Of a stretch of 64,000 nucleotides of DNA, positions 8,330-19,768 are shown in pieces. Position numbers and translations under genes: made by a program. Source of the DNA: Streptomyces lateritius (GTDB taxonomy: Bacteria > Actinomycetota > Actinomycetes > Streptomycetales > Streptomycetaceae); the NCBI RefSeq assembly GCF_014649715.1, contig NZ_BMTO01000005.1, forward strand, positions 51,616-115,615, read 5' to 3'. The notes under the pieces were generated by a model. The model did no database searches. It was not told the DNA's origin and saw nothing but the letters and a program-made list of their open reading frames with translations. The stretch's first letter is position 1. Each line of letters starts with the position of its first letter.

Positions 8330-10576
8330 TCAGTCCACGAGGTGCGGCTCGCGCTCCGCCTTCTCCCGCGCCGGCCGCCCGGACGGGGCGGGCGTCAGCT
8401 TCTCGCCCTCGACGTCGATGTTCGGCAGGAGCCGGTCGAGCCACCTGGGCAGCCACCAGGCGGACCTGCCCAGCAGGGCGAACAGGGCGGGCACGACGGC
8501 CATGCGGACGACGAAGGCGTCGAAGAGGACAGCCGTCGCGAGGCCAAAGCCGATCATCTTGACGAAGTCGTTGTCCTCCATGATGAAGCCGGAGAAGACG
8601 CTGGTCATGATGACGGCGGCAGCGCTGACCACCCGGCCGCTGTGGCGGAATCCCGTGACGACCGCCTCGCCGGGGCGAGCGCCGTGGACGTACGCCTCCC
8701 GCATCCGGCTCACCAGGAACACCTCGTAGTCCATCGCCAGGCCGAACACGACTCCGATCATGAAGATCGGCATGGTGCTCATCACCGGGCCCGGCTGGTC
8801 CACGCCGATGACGTCGGCGAGCCAGCCCCACTGGAAGACGGCGACGACCGCGCCGAGGGCGGCGGCCACCGAGAGCAGGAAGCCGAGCGCCGCTTTGAGG
8901 GGGACGAGTACGGAGCGGAAGACCACCATCAGCAGCAGGAACGCCAGGCCGACGACCAGCCCCAGATACGGCAGCAGCGCGTCGTCCAGGGTCTGCGAGA
9001 AGTCGATGAACATCGCGGTCTGACCGGCGACCAGGATCTCGGAGGCGCCCGTCCGGGACTCCAGCCCGCCCGCCATGCCCCGCAGGGAGCGCACCAGGTC
9101 CTCGGTTCTCGCGTCGGCCGGACCGGTGTCGGGGATGACGTTGACGAGGGCGGTGTCGCCCGACGGGTTCGCGGTGGCGGGGGAGACGCCGGCGACTCCG
9201 GGGATTTCCTCCAGCGCCGTACGGACCCGCGCCGCCGTCTTCTTCGCGTCCTTCGCCTCGACGGTGACTGTCAGCGGCCCGTTGAAACCGGGGCCGAAGG
9301 AGTCCGACAGCATGTCGTAGGCCTTGCGCTGCGTGGTCTGCGGGGCCATGGTGCCCTCGCCGGGCAGACCCAGTTCGAGGCCGGCGGCGGGCACGGCGAC
9401 GGTGCCCAGGCTCACGACGCCGAGCAGCAGCACGGCGACCGGGTGACGTAGCACGAGACCGGCCCAGCGGGCGCCGAGGTTGGGCGTGCGGCGGGCCTCG
9501 CGCTTGGCGGCCCCGCGCTGCCGGCGCTTGGACAGCGGCTTGCCGGTGTGACGCCCGCGGTCCCTGCGGGCGAGCACCCTGACGGGCGCGAAGCCGAGGA
9601 GCGCCGGCACGAACGTGATCGCGACGAGTACGGCGACGGCGACCGTGCCGGCCGCGGTCAGGCCCATCTTGGTGAGCATCGGTACGTCCACCACCGCCAA
9701 GCCGGCCAGGGCGATGATCACGGTGAGTCCGGCGAAGACGACGGCCGAACCCGCGGTGCCCACGGCGCGGGAGGCGGCCTCCGTGCGCTCACGCCCCTCG
9801 GCGATCTCGGCGCGGTAGCGGGAGACGATGAACAGGGCGTAGTCGATGCCGACGGCGAGACCGATCATCATCGCGAGCGTCGAGGTGGTGGACGACAGGC
9901 CGAGAGTGCTGCCGAGCGCGGTGATGCCGCTGATGCCGATGCCGACGCCGATCAGGGCCGTCAGCAGGGGCATCCCGGCGGCCACCAGGGAGCCGAAGGT
10001 GAGGAGCAGGACGACGGCGGAGATGAGGATGCCGATCTGCTCACCCGTGCCTCCCATCGTCTGCTCGATCTTGACGGCGTCGCCGCCCGCCTCGACGACG
10101 AGGCCCGTGCTCCGGGCCCGCTCCATGGCGTCGGTGAGACCGTCGTGTGCCGCGTCGGTCAGCTCGGTGGCCTGCGCCTCGTACGTGACGTACGCGTACG
10201 TCGTCGTACCGTCGCCGCTCACGGCATCGGCCTTGAACGGGTCGGGCACGCCCGCGACTTGAGGCATCTTGGCCAGGTCGGACACGAGCCGCTCGACCTG
10301 CGCCCTGCGGGCGGGGGAGGTGATCTTCTCGGCGCCGGGGGCGCGGATGACGACGCGGGCGGCGGCGCCGTCGGCGCGGGCGTCCGGGAACTTGTGCTGG
10401 AGGAGGTCGAACGCCTTCTGCGACTCCGTGCCAGGCATCGAGAAGGTGTCGGCGGGCGGGGCGGCGGCGGTGGAGGCGGCGAAGCCCGCGCCGACGAGGG
10501 CCAGGAGCCACAGGAGGACGATAAGGCCCCGCCGTCGGAAGGCGAAGCGGCCCAGTGAGGAGAGGAACGTAGCCAC
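8330..10576 (-). CDS. MMPL/RND-family exporter
   Basis: 748 residues with the duplicated layout of the family. Each half has one membrane segment, a large extracytoplasmic loop and then five membrane segments; the second half starts near [18 protein letters not shown]. The motif [17 protein letters not shown] in the first half and [16 protein letters not shown] in the second are the charged/aromatic helix-4 signatures of actinobacterial MMPL proteins. Such exporters move lipids, siderophores or hydrophobic metabolites with the proton gradient. The start is a GTG at 10576 with AGGA about 11 bases upstream. It lies downstream of the P450-ferredoxin pair on the same strand, so export of an oxidised product is possible but not demonstrated. 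Confidence 0.93.
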   Translation of the reverse strand: MATFLSSLGRFAFRRRGLIVLLWLLALVGAGFAASTAAAPPADTFSMPGTESQKAFDLLQHKFPDARADGAAARVVIRAPGAEKITSPARRAQVERLVSDLAKMPQVAGVPDPFKADAVSGDGTTTYAYVTYEAQATELTDAAHDGLTDAMERARSTGLVVEAGGDAVKIEQTMGGTGEQIGILISAVVLLLTFGSLVAAGMPLLTALIGVGIGISGITALGSTLGLSSTTSTLAMMIGLAVGIDYALFIVSRYRAEIAEGRERTEAASRAVGTAGSAVVFAGLTVIIALAGLAVVDVPMLTKMGLTAAGTVAVAVLVAITFVPALLGFAPVRVLARRDRGRHTGKPLSKRRQRGAAKREARRTPNLGARWAGLVLRHPVAVLLLGVVSLGTVAVPAAGLELGLPGEGTMAPQTTQRKAYDMLSDSFGPGFNGPLTVTVEAKDAKKTAARVRTALEEIPGVAGVSPATANPSGDTALVNVIPDTGPADARTEDLVRSLRGMAGGLESRTGASEILVAGQTAMFIDFSQTLDDALLPYLGLVVGLAFLLLMVVFRSVLVPLKAALGFLLSVAAALGAVVAVFQWGWLADVIGVDQPGPVMSTMPIFMIGVVFGLAMDYEVFLVSRMREAYVHGARPGEAVVTGFRHSGRVVSAAAVIMTSVFSGFIMEDNDFVKMIGFGLATAVLFDAFVVRMAVVPALFALLGRSAWWLPRWLDRLLPNIDVEGEKLTPAPSGRPAREKAEREPHLVD

Positions 10577-10717
10577 GGTGGTGGAAGTCCTGTCGGTGAG
10601 TGGAGAACGGGTGTTGGGGCGAGTCGTGGAGCACGGCGGGAGACGGTCGCGCCTCGGCCGGCGGGAGGGGCGGGTCGCTCAGAGGTGACACGCGCGTACG
10701 GTGGCGCTCACCCCTGC

Positions 10718-10933
10718 TTACGGGGCGGTGGAGGATCCCCGCTCCGTGACGGTGATGACGGCGGCCGGGCACACACCGGCGGCGACGTGGACGGCCGCGT
10801 GCCGTTCCCGGGGCGGCCGGGCGTTCAGCAGGACGACCAGGCCCTCGTCCTCGTCCTGGTCGAAGACCTCCGGGGCGGTCAGGGCACACATTCCGGCGCC
10901 GAGGCACCGGTCGCGGTCGACGCGGATGTCCAT
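10718..10933 (-). CDS. [3Fe-4S] ferredoxin, P450 redox partner
   Basis: 71 residues with cysteines 10 (RDRCLGAG), 16 (GMCALTAP) and 55 (GVCPAAVI), the CxxxxxC...CP spacing of the single-cluster ferredoxins that serve Streptomyces P450s. The non-cysteine position between the first two ligands indicates a 3Fe-4S rather than 4Fe-4S cluster. It starts five bases after the stop of the P450 gene, so the two are surely co-transcribed and the ferredoxin presumably hands electrons to that P450. No ferredoxin reductase is present in the window. Confidence 0.92.
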   Translation of the reverse strand: MDIRVDRDRCLGAGMCALTAPEVFDQDEDEGLVVLLNARPPRERHAAVHVAAGVCPAAVITVTERGSSTAP

Positions 10934-10937
10934 GGGA

Positions 10938-12200
10938 TCAGTCCTCGTCCCAGGTGACCGGCAGCCGGTGCACGCCGTAGATGCTCATGTTCGTCCGCAG
11001 GGGCACCTCCTCGGCCGGCACGTCGAGCCGCAGCGTGGGGAACCGCCTCAGCAGCGCGGGCAGGGCCACCGTCATCTCGACACGGGCCAACTGCTGGCCC
11101 AGGCACTGGTGGATGCCGTGTCCGAAGCCCAGGTGTCCCGTGGCCTTGCGGTGCACGTCGAGGACGTCCGGGTCGGGGAATCTCTCCGGGTCACGGTTGG
11201 CCGCCTCGAGCGAGAGGGTGACGCTCTCGCCCGCCCTGATCAGCTGTCCCTCCAGTTCGACGTCCTCCAGCGCGGACTTCACGCTGGTGTGGGCGATGGT
11301 CAGATACCGCATCAACTCCTCGACGGCCTGGGGGGCGAGGTCCGGGTCGGTGCGCAGAGCCTCGGCCTGGGGGGGGTTGCTGAGCAGCGCGAACGTCCCG
11401 TGGGCGATCATGTTCGCGGTGGTGTCGAGCCCCGCGGCGAGCAGGAAGCCGCCGACGCCGACGAGTTCCTCGTCGGTGAGATCGGACTCCTGGACCAGGT
11501 CGCCGAGCAGGTCGTCGGAGGGCGCTGCCCGCTTGGCGGCGACCAACTCGCCCATGTACTTCTCGAGTCCGACGAAGGCGGCGTACCGGTCCTCGGGGCT
11601 CACGTCCATGGACATGAGCGTGTGGGCGTGATTCTGGAAACGCTCGCGGTCGTCGTAGGGCACGCCGAGCAGCTCGCAGATCATCAGCGCGGGAAGGGGC
11701 CGGGCGAACGCCTCGACCAGGTCGGTGCCCGGGCCGCGGCGCTCCATCGCGTCCAGGTGCTCGGTGGTGATCGCGGCGACCCGGTCGGAGAGCCGGCGCA
11801 TCCGGCGGACGGTGAACCTGCCCATGAGCAGCCGCCGGAAGCGGGTGTGTTCGGGAGCGTCCATCCCGGTCATGTCGCCGACGGGGGCGGGCGGCAGGGG
11901 GCCCTCGGGGCCGCCGGGGAAGGGGTAGTGCATCAGCTCGTACCGCGAGCTGAAGCGCGGATCCCCCATGATCGAGCGGACGGTGGCGTAGCCGGTGGCC
12001 AGCCGGCCGACGTGCCCGTCGGGATATGTCATCCGGGCCAGCGGCCTCACCTCGCGCAGGTCCGCCAGCCCGGCGGGCGGGTCGAAGGGGCAGCCGGCGG
12101 CACGCTGTGTGGGGAGCGTGACGGGCTCGGTGACCTCCGTGGTCCGAGGGGTCCGGGTGGCCCGGGTGGTCTCGGGCCGGGTCGACGGTTCGTGCTGCAC
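10938..12200 (-). CDS. Cytochrome P450 (CYP105-like)
   Basis: 420 residues from a GTG at 12200 with CGGAGGA five bases upstream. The haem loop [18 protein letters not shown] places the thiolate ligand at Cys366. The I-helix reads [12 protein letters not shown] with the acid-Thr pair for oxygen activation, and the K-helix ExxR is in VEELMRYL. The HQCLGQ loop and adjacent ferredoxin suggest a CYP105-type monooxygenase, but family assignment by eye is uncertain and the substrate is unknown. The first ~35 residues are Thr/Arg/Pro-rich and poorly conserved. The gene is followed by ferredoxin and an MMPL exporter on the same strand. Confidence 0.9.
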   Translation of the reverse strand: MQHEPSTRPETTRATRTPRTTEVTEPVTLPTQRAAGCPFDPPAGLADLREVRPLARMTYPDGHVGRLATGYATVRSIMGDPRFSSRYELMHYPFPGGPEGPLPPAPVGDMTGMDAPEHTRFRRLLMGRFTVRRMRRLSDRVAAITTEHLDAMERRGPGTDLVEAFARPLPALMICELLGVPYDDRERFQNHAHTLMSMDVSPEDRYAAFVGLEKYMGELVAAKRAAPSDDLLGDLVQESDLTDEELVGVGGFLLAAGLDTTANMIAHGTFALLSNPPQAEALRTDPDLAPQAVEELMRYLTIAHTSVKSALEDVELEGQLIRAGESVTLSLEAANRDPERFPDPDVLDVHRKATGHLGFGHGIHQCLGQQLARVEMTVALPALLRRFPTLRLDVPAEEVPLRTNMSIYGVHRLPVTWDED

Positions 12201-12343
12201 GTGTCCTCCGTGGAGAGTGCTGAGGGAAAGTCAGGGCGCGACGACGGAAGAAGGCATGGCTGTCCCGTCCTCTTGGTACTGGTGTGTTCTCGCGCGGGTG
12301 GTCGGTGAGGGTGGAGTGGTGTACGGCTGGGGGCGACGGGCGG

Positions 12344-12835
12344 TCAGCGGGCCCGGCAGCCCGGCTCCAGGGCACGGGCCACCGCACGGACGAGCCAGGC
12401 GTTGACGGACAGTGCCCCCAGGCCGGCCGCCTCCTCCACGCGGGCCTTCAAGGGCGCCGGGAGCCGGAAGTTGATGCGGGCCGTACCACCTTCGTCGCCG
12501 TCCGCCGCAAGTGGTGCCATTGGCGCCATCGGTGGCGCCACCGGCATGCCCAGCTCGGCCGGAATCTCGCCGGAGCCCTCCGCGGCGGGCGGTGCCGGTG
12601 CCGTCACCACGAACTCGGGATCCAGCCCCCGTAGCCGTACGTCCACCGAAACCGGCGTCAGGGCGCGCGTGATCTCCGCCGATGCGGCGGACAGCGCGTC
12701 CAGGAACGCCAGCCGGGAGGCCGCCTCCAGAGGGGCGGCCAGTCGTTCGGCAAGGGCGCGCGCATCGTCACCGCCGACGTTCGCGGCGACCGCGAGCTCA
12801 TGACGGAGGCGCTCGACGTAGGGGGTCAGCTCCAT
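12344..12835 (-). CDS. Ribbon-helix-helix regulator (annotated in relatives as HicB-like antitoxin)
   Basis: 163 residues. The N-terminal ~75 residues are helical (MELTPYVERLRHEL). A Pro/Ala/Met linker (PPMAPMAPLA) follows, and the C-terminal ~45 residues form an Arc/CopG-type fold: a β-strand TARINFRLPAPLKARVEEA, then the two helices ending GALSVNAWLVRAVARAL. Such proteins dimerise and bind short repeated operators. No toxin gene is adjacent, so an autoregulator is more likely than a true antitoxin. No Shine-Dalgarno sequence precedes the ATG at 12835. The 50 bp upstream carries three TGGCRCCA copies and the coding linker carries three more. Confidence 0.75.
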   Translation of the reverse strand: MELTPYVERLRHELAVAANVGGDDARALAERLAAPLEAASRLAFLDALSAASAEITRALTPVSVDVRLRGLDPEFVVTAPAPPAAEGSGEIPAELGMPVAPPMAPMAPLAADGDEGGTARINFRLPAPLKARVEEAAGLGALSVNAWLVRAVARALEPGCRAR

Positions 12836-12841
12836 GGGCTT

Positions 12842-12888
12842 ATGGTGGCACCATTATGGCGCCACTGCAAGCCTATGTGGCACCACAT
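12842..12888. promoter_or_regulatory. Triple dyad operator candidate upstream of the ribbon-helix-helix gene
   Basis: Three inverted repeats occur in 47 bp: ATGGTG-G-CACCAT (12842-12854), TGGCGCCA (12857-12864) and ATGTGG-CA-CCACAT (12875-12888). All contain the octamer TGGCRCCA. They cover the expected promoter and start region of the adjacent gene, including the AT-rich CATAAT, which fits autorepression. Confidence 0.65.
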
Positions 12889-13031
12889 GGCATCGGTCCG
12901 TCCCTCCATGGGCTGCCAGTGCGGCGTCGTGGAGCTGGCGGACGGGCCGACCCGGCCCCACCCCCGCCGCCCGCCGGGCGGGACGGACGGCGACCACGCC
13001 GGAGCGGAGGGAGGGCCGGCGGCGTCCCCGC

Positions 13032-13340
13032 TCAGGGCCTCGGATCGATGCGCTTCCAGCGTGGGCGGGCATCGGCGCCGCGGCGGCCGGCGACCGAGGC
13101 GCAGCGTGGGCAGACCCGCCGTACGCGGTCCGCGGCGCCGCCCGACTCCGGGAACGTGTCGGCCCACGCGACGTGGGCGAAGCGCCGGAGCTGCGACCGG
13201 CTGAGGGACAGCCCGCACACCGTCTGGTTCAGACCCCGCTCCCAGGCATGCACCTCTCCGGAAGGCAGGCGCCGCCGGCCGTCGTCCTCGTCGATCCACT
13301 GTCCCGAGGCGGCCACCGCGTACCGCTGCGGATTCGGCAC
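13032..13340 (-). CDS. Small conserved hypothetical protein with C-terminal Cys pair
   Basis: 102 residues from a GTG at 13340. The sequence is polar and well ordered (VAASGQWIDEDDGRRRLP, SGEVHAWERGLNQTVCGL) and ends with VRRVCPRCASVAG, a CxxC pair that could bind metal together with the Cys in TVCGLSL and a His. I recognise the pattern as a small protein of streptomycetes without known function. Ribosome-binding sequence is weak. It sits at the edge of a decayed stretch and its upstream side abuts the truncated remnant at 13344-13586. Confidence 0.6.
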   Translation of the reverse strand: MPNPQRYAVAASGQWIDEDDGRRRLPSGEVHAWERGLNQTVCGLSLSRSQLRRFAHVAWADTFPESGGAADRVRRVCPRCASVAGRRGADARPRWKRIDPRP

Positions 13341-13343
13341 GGG

Positions 13344-13586
13344 TCAGCGTCCTCTCCGCTGCGCGGAGGTGAGCGCCGTACCGACGCCCACGCGGCGAGC
13401 GTGCCGGACGCCGTCCTCCTCGGAGGCCGCGCGCAGCATGCCGCAGCCGGCGAACAGCAGGAGGCCCCCGCTGGTCTTCTGCGGCCACTCGTCGGAGACA
13501 GGGCCGTAGCCGCGCGCGAAGGTCCGGCACGAGACCAGGGGCCAGGCGCCGCCGACCACGTGGAACAGGCCCTGGGCGCGGGCCAC
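13344..13586 (-). pseudogene. Truncated small membrane-protein remnant
   Basis: The frame from a GTG at 13586 gives VARAQGLFHVVGGAWPL, then YGPVSDEWPQKTSGGLLLFA and HARRVGVGTALTS, after which it breaks into QRRGR and a stop. This matches my memory of a family of ~130-residue membrane proteins in which the GTAxT helix continues into a second transmembrane half; here that half is missing. I therefore call it 3'-truncated. The neighbouring small gene begins immediately after, consistent with a deletion junction. The family identity is from recollection and needs a search. Confidence 0.45.
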
Positions 13587-13717
13587 CGTCCGTGGATCAC
13601 GGCGTGGAAGCTCGGTTCCGACACGGCGCACCGGGCACCTCCCGGAGGAACTCTGGCCCCTTCCCGCTGCCCACCGCCGACGGAGGCAAACAACGTCTCC
13701 CCACCCGGGCGGGGCGG

Positions 13718-14320
13718 TCATGGCCGGTCCCGGTGGCGGCAGCCGGTCGGCACCGGGGCGGGCTCCGGACCGGGCACGACGGTGGTGGTCAGGGTGCCCG
13801 ATGTTTCGGCCGTGAGGGAGACGGTGTCGCCCGGCCTCAGGGGCGGCGGGCACTGCTCGCCTCACCGGCCCCACAGTTCGGCGGGGCGGCCGCCGTTGCC
13901 GCAGATGCCGGAGCCGAGGACGTCGCCGGGCATGACGCGGACGCCCCGGCGCGGGTAGGTGGTCACCTCCTCGAACGTCCGGCTCATGGGGGACAGCAGG
14001 TCGTCGCCGACCCTCTCCCCGTCGAGCTCGGCCGCCAGGACGAGGCGGAGGAAGCCGTCGGTGTCGCGGTACGGCTCCAGCTCGTCGGATGTCGCGAGGT
14101 AGGGGCCGAGGGTGGTGGCGGTGTCCTCGCCGTTGCCAAGCCCGAGGGCCACCTTCGTCTCGGCCGACTGCAGGTCGGGCGCGGACCAGTCGTCGAAGAC
14201 GTGCAGCCGGCGATGTGGTCGCGGGCCTGCTCCGGGGCGAGGTCTCGGCCCCCGCGGCCGATGACGGCAGCCGCCTCGAGCTCGAAGTCGAGCACCGTCG
14301 AACCCGTGAGACGGCGGCAC
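13718..14320 (-). pseudogene. Fumarylacetoacetate hydrolase-family enzyme, degenerate
   Basis: Minus-strand frames join to a recognisable FAH C-terminal domain. One frame gives TVLDFELEAAAVIGRGGRD and PEQARDHIAG. After a one-base slip near 14200, another gives DDWSAPDLQSAETKVALGLG, TTLGPYLATSDELEPY, MSRTFEEVTTYPRRG and PGDVLGSGICGNG. A TGA at 13862-13864 interrupts where relatives read WGRRGE (probably CGA to TGA). The same frame then continues as PPPLRPGDTVSLTAETSGTL to a final stop at 13718. The N-terminal third is absent, so the gene is broken in at least three ways. Intact homologues hydrolyse C-C bonds of acylpyruvates or related metabolites. Confidence 0.75.
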
Positions 14321-14364
14321 GGGTAGGCAGGCACCTCGCACCGCCACCGACGGGCGAGCGTGAG

Positions 14365-14398
14365 GGTCCGGTCGGCCACGGGTGCGGCCGACCGGACC
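14365..14398 (-). terminator. katG terminator hairpin
   Basis: A 13-bp perfect stem (14365-14377 with 14386-14398, GGTCCGGTCGGCC) with an 8-nt loop starts six bases after the katG stop codon. Confidence 0.75.
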
Positions 14399-14404
14399 CC
14401 CGGC

Positions 14405-16666
<2,262 letters not shown>

Positions 16667-16739
16667 CTACGAGACACACGCAGAGCACCCCGAGTCAGAA
16701 AAGGCGGGCGTTTTCCGGGCGTCGTCCCGCAGGCCGGAA

Positions 16740-16780
16740 CAGGTGAGGCCCCGGGGGAAGATCCTCCGGGGCCTCACCTG
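16740..16780 (-). terminator. Hairpin downstream of the subtilase gene
   Basis: A 15-bp perfect stem (16740-16754 with 16766-16780, CAGGTGAGGCCCCGG) lies 52 bp beyond the stop of the protease gene and 146 bp upstream of the katG start. It would isolate katG from read-through. Confidence 0.75.
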
Positions 16781-16831
16781 CTCCACGTGCGTCCGGTCGT
16801 GCCGTTCGGGCATGGCCGGTTCGCCGCAGGG

Positions 16832-19585
16832 TCAGCCGATGGACCAGCCGAAACCGCCGCCCGCGGCCGGAAGGCCGTTCTGGCCCGGCTGATGGGTGGT
16901 CACCGAACCCGCCGTGCCGGTGCGGCCGCCGGTGGCGTTGCTCCACGGCAGGTCGTACGCGGCCCCGTACGGAGCGCTGCCCGGCACACCGGCGTACAGC
17001 CTGGTGGCCGTGGCGCTCAGGTGGTTGCCGATGGCGTGTCCGGCCGTCGGGGTGCCGCCGAGGCCGGAGGCGTTGCCGGCCTCGATCCAGTAGTCGGTGT
17101 CGCCGGGAAGGCCGAACGGGTAGAAGGTCTGGACCGAGCCCGCGTCCGCGGTGGTGCCGACGTCCTCCCCCGGGATGCCGACCGCGAGGACGAGGGTGGT
17201 CGGGGCGCCGGGCGCGCGCGGGGCCAGGTTGGCGAGGACGGCCTTCTGGCCGAACTTGTCGCCCGCCTCGGCCGCGCCCTGCACATTCTCGACCTCGGCG
17301 TTGAAGTTGGCGGCCTGGGTGACCGCGCCGGCTCCGGTGACGCGGAAGCTCTGGACGGCGCCGGCCTGCGTGACGTCGGTGGTGCCGACCGCGAGGGCCT
17401 CCCCGGGGGAGCCCACCGCGAAGACGGTGTCCGTCGCGGCGGCCGTGGCGGACGGACGGTATGCGACGGCCGCCACGGAGGCGCCGAACTGGTCGCCCGC
17501 CTCCGACGCGCCGGACACGAAGTCGTCGTCCTGGCTGATGCCCAGGACCGGGGCGGGGATGCCGTCGGCGCTCAGGTCGTGCTTGAGGATCTGCACACCG
17601 CCCGCGTTGGCCAGGGTGCCGATCGCCTCACCCGGCGAGCCGACGACGATGTGGTTCGCCGAGGCGGCGACGGAGGAACCGAACCTGTCGCCCGCCTCCG
17701 CGGTACCCGACATGCCCGTCTTGTCCTGGTGGATGGCGATGTTGACGCTGCCGCGCAGGTAGTGGGCGCTGCCGGCGTCGCTGACCGTGCCCAGGTCCTC
17801 GCCGGACACGCCGATCACCAGATACGGCTCACCGCCGGTGGTGTGACCGGCGGCGACGGCGTGCCCGAAGCGGTCGCCCGCCTCGGGCGCCGAGGCCAGG
17901 ATCGAGCCCGCGCCCGTGCCCTGGACGAGGTCCAGGGGGGCCTTGCCGGTGGACAGGCCACCGGCGGCGCCGTAGAAGACCTGGGCGGAACCGGCGTCCG
18001 TCTGAGTGCCGACGTCCTCGGCCGGGACACCCACGACGAGGTCGGTGCAGCCGTCCCTGTCGTGGTCGAATACGGCGAGGTTCTCACCGAACATGTCGCC
18101 CGGCTCGGCGCCTTCCGGCACCGCGGCGAGATCCTGGTTGATCTCGGCGGTGCCCTTGCCCCCGCCGTGGATCACGCGGACGACACCGGCGTTGGCGTCG
18201 CCGCCCACGGTCGCCCTCGGGTCGCCGACGACCGTGTCCTCCACGCCGTCGCCGTTGAAGTCCGTGATCCGCGGCGCCAGGTCGAGCCGGACGCGCGGAG
18301 TGGTGGCACCGGTGTAGCTGATGCTCTTGCCGCCGGTCTCCAGGACCTTCTCGAGCTCCGCGACGCTCGCCCGCGGGTACGCCTGCTTGAGCACCGCGAA
18401 GGCGCCCGCGACGTGCGGGGTGGCCATGGACGTGCCGCTGTACGAGGCGTAGGCGTTGCCGGGAATCGAGGAGACGATGCTGCTGCCCGGGGCGAACACG
18501 TCAAGCAGTGGGCCCCGGTTGGTGAAGGAGGACAGCTGGTCGTCCTTGGTGGTGCTGCCCACCGTGATGGCCGACGAGATGCAGCCGGGGGCTCCCACCG
18601 CGTTGCTGTACGCGTCGTTCCCGGCGGCGATCACCGTGGCGACGCCGGCGGTGCGCAGGCTGTCGATGACAGCCTTGCGGACGTCCGTGTCGCAGGCTGC
18701 CGTGTACTGGCCGCCGCCCAGGCTCATGTTGGCCGACACGACCGGCACGCCGGACTGCCGCAGCTGCAGGACCTTCTCCAGGCCCGCGAGCTGATCGCTG
18801 CTGTAGGACTTCACGCACGGCGCCTTGCCGACTCCGCAGTTCGTCTCGGAGCTGAACCTGCTGAACACCTGGATGGCGACGATGTCGGCACCGGGAGCGA
18901 CACCGGCCTTGGGCGCTCCGGTCACACCCTGCCCGTTGCCCGCGGCGATGCCGGCCACATGGGTTCCGTGGCTGCAGATGCGAGTCGTAGCGCAGGCGCC
19001 GGTCTCCACGTCGGCCGCGCCCGCCCCTTCCTGGTGCTCGGTGCCGTTGGGGCACAGGCTGGCGACCCCGGCGGCGGTGTCGTTGGTCGAGAAGCACGCC
19101 TCGGCGCTGATCCGGTCGCGGAGGAAGGGGTGCCGGACGGCGACGCCGGTGTCCAGGATGGCCACCGTGCTGCCCGCGCCGGTGTTGCCCGCGGCGGCGG
19201 TCTTGTCCGCGCCGATCACGGGGACGCTCGAATCCAGGGTCGGGGGAACCGCCACGTCTTCGGTGACGCTGACCACGCCCGGCTGGCCGGCGAGCTTCTC
19301 CAGACCGGCCTTGTCCACACGCAGGGTGGTCACGGGCAGCGTGGAAAGGGTCTGCAGGGCCTTGCCGGCGCGGGCCGCGGCGGGCAGGTCCGCACGGTTC
19401 CTGGTGACGACGTTGACTCGGACCGTGCCGCCGTCGGAGACCTGGTCCTCAAGGGCCGGGTCGACGGGGTCGGCTGCGGCCGGGGCCGCTTTCTCGGGGC
19501 TCACCGGTGCGGCGTAGGCGGGTATCGCGCCGAGAGAAACGGCCACCACCGCCGTGATGACCGTGGACCATATTGGTCTTTTCAT
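16832..19585 (-). CDS. Secreted subtilisin-like serine protease with FG-GAP/integrin-type repeats
   Basis: 917 residues from the ATG at 19585 (GGAG five bases upstream). A Sec signal peptide covers about residues 1-25 (KRPIWST... ending AYAA). A propeptide covers about 50-115, then the S8 catalytic domain with Asp145 (VAILDTGV), His206 (SHGTHVAG), the oxyanion Asn in IAAGNDAYSN and Ser386 (SGTSMATPHVAG). From about residue 445 to the end there are repeated FG-GAP modules marked by Ca2+-type loops (DFNGDGVEDTVVGDP, DHDRDGCTDLVVGVP) and recurring GDRFG/GDKFG motifs, a likely β-propeller for binding or stability. Extra cysteines near the active-site His suggest disulfides. Presumably extracellular. 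Confidence 0.93.
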   Translation of the reverse strand: MKRPIWSTVITAVVAVSLGAIPAYAAPVSPEKAAPAAADPVDPALEDQVSDGGTVRVNVVTRNRADLPAAARAGKALQTLSTLPVTTLRVDKAGLEKLAGQPGVVSVTEDVAVPPTLDSSVPVIGADKTAAAGNTGAGSTVAILDTGVAVRHPFLRDRISAEACFSTNDTAAGVASLCPNGTEHQEGAGAADVETGACATTRICSHGTHVAGIAAGNGQGVTGAPKAGVAPGADIVAIQVFSRFSSETNCGVGKAPCVKSYSSDQLAGLEKVLQLRQSGVPVVSANMSLGGGQYTAACDTDVRKAVIDSLRTAGVATVIAAGNDAYSNAVGAPGCISSAITVGSTTKDDQLSSFTNRGPLLDVFAPGSSIVSSIPGNAYASYSGTSMATPHVAGAFAVLKQAYPRASVAELEKVLETGGKSISYTGATTPRVRLDLAPRITDFNGDGVEDTVVGDPRATVGGDANAGVVRVIHGGGKGTAEINQDLAAVPEGAEPGDMFGENLAVFDHDRDGCTDLVVGVPAEDVGTQTDAGSAQVFYGAAGGLSTGKAPLDLVQGTGAGSILASAPEAGDRFGHAVAAGHTTGGEPYLVIGVSGEDLGTVSDAGSAHYLRGSVNIAIHQDKTGMSGTAEAGDRFGSSVAASANHIVVGSPGEAIGTLANAGGVQILKHDLSADGIPAPVLGISQDDDFVSGASEAGDQFGASVAAVAYRPSATAAATDTVFAVGSPGEALAVGTTDVTQAGAVQSFRVTGAGAVTQAANFNAEVENVQGAAEAGDKFGQKAVLANLAPRAPGAPTTLVLAVGIPGEDVGTTADAGSVQTFYPFGLPGDTDYWIEAGNASGLGGTPTAGHAIGNHLSATATRLYAGVPGSAPYGAAYDLPWSNATGGRTGTAGSVTTHQPGQNGLPAAGGGFGWSIG

Positions 19586-19687
19586 TTCACTCCAACTGGA
19601 AGCGGGCACAGGGGGATGCCCACGGGGCGTGCGAAAGAACGCGTCACGGTATCGAACGCGTTGACGAGGGGGAGCGGTTACCTCTGT

Positions 19688-19721
19688 GGCGGTCACGCTC
19701 GGGTGGGGCGGTCACGCTCGG
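19688..19721. repeat. Tandem 15-bp direct repeat
   Basis: GGCGGTCACGCTCGG occurs at 19688-19702 and again at 19707-19721, followed by the related GGCTGGGGCGGCTGGGGCGG. It lies in the 183-bp space upstream of the protease gene, so it may be part of that promoter region; function unknown. Confidence 0.5.
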
Positions 19722-19768
19722 CTGGGGCGGCTGGGGCGGCGCCCGGTCGCGCCGCGCCGCCCGGGAGT

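Noticed and set aside
12344..12835. HicAB-type toxin-antitoxin module.
   Set aside because: No small HicA-like or other toxin frame lies next to the ribbon-helix-helix gene on either side.
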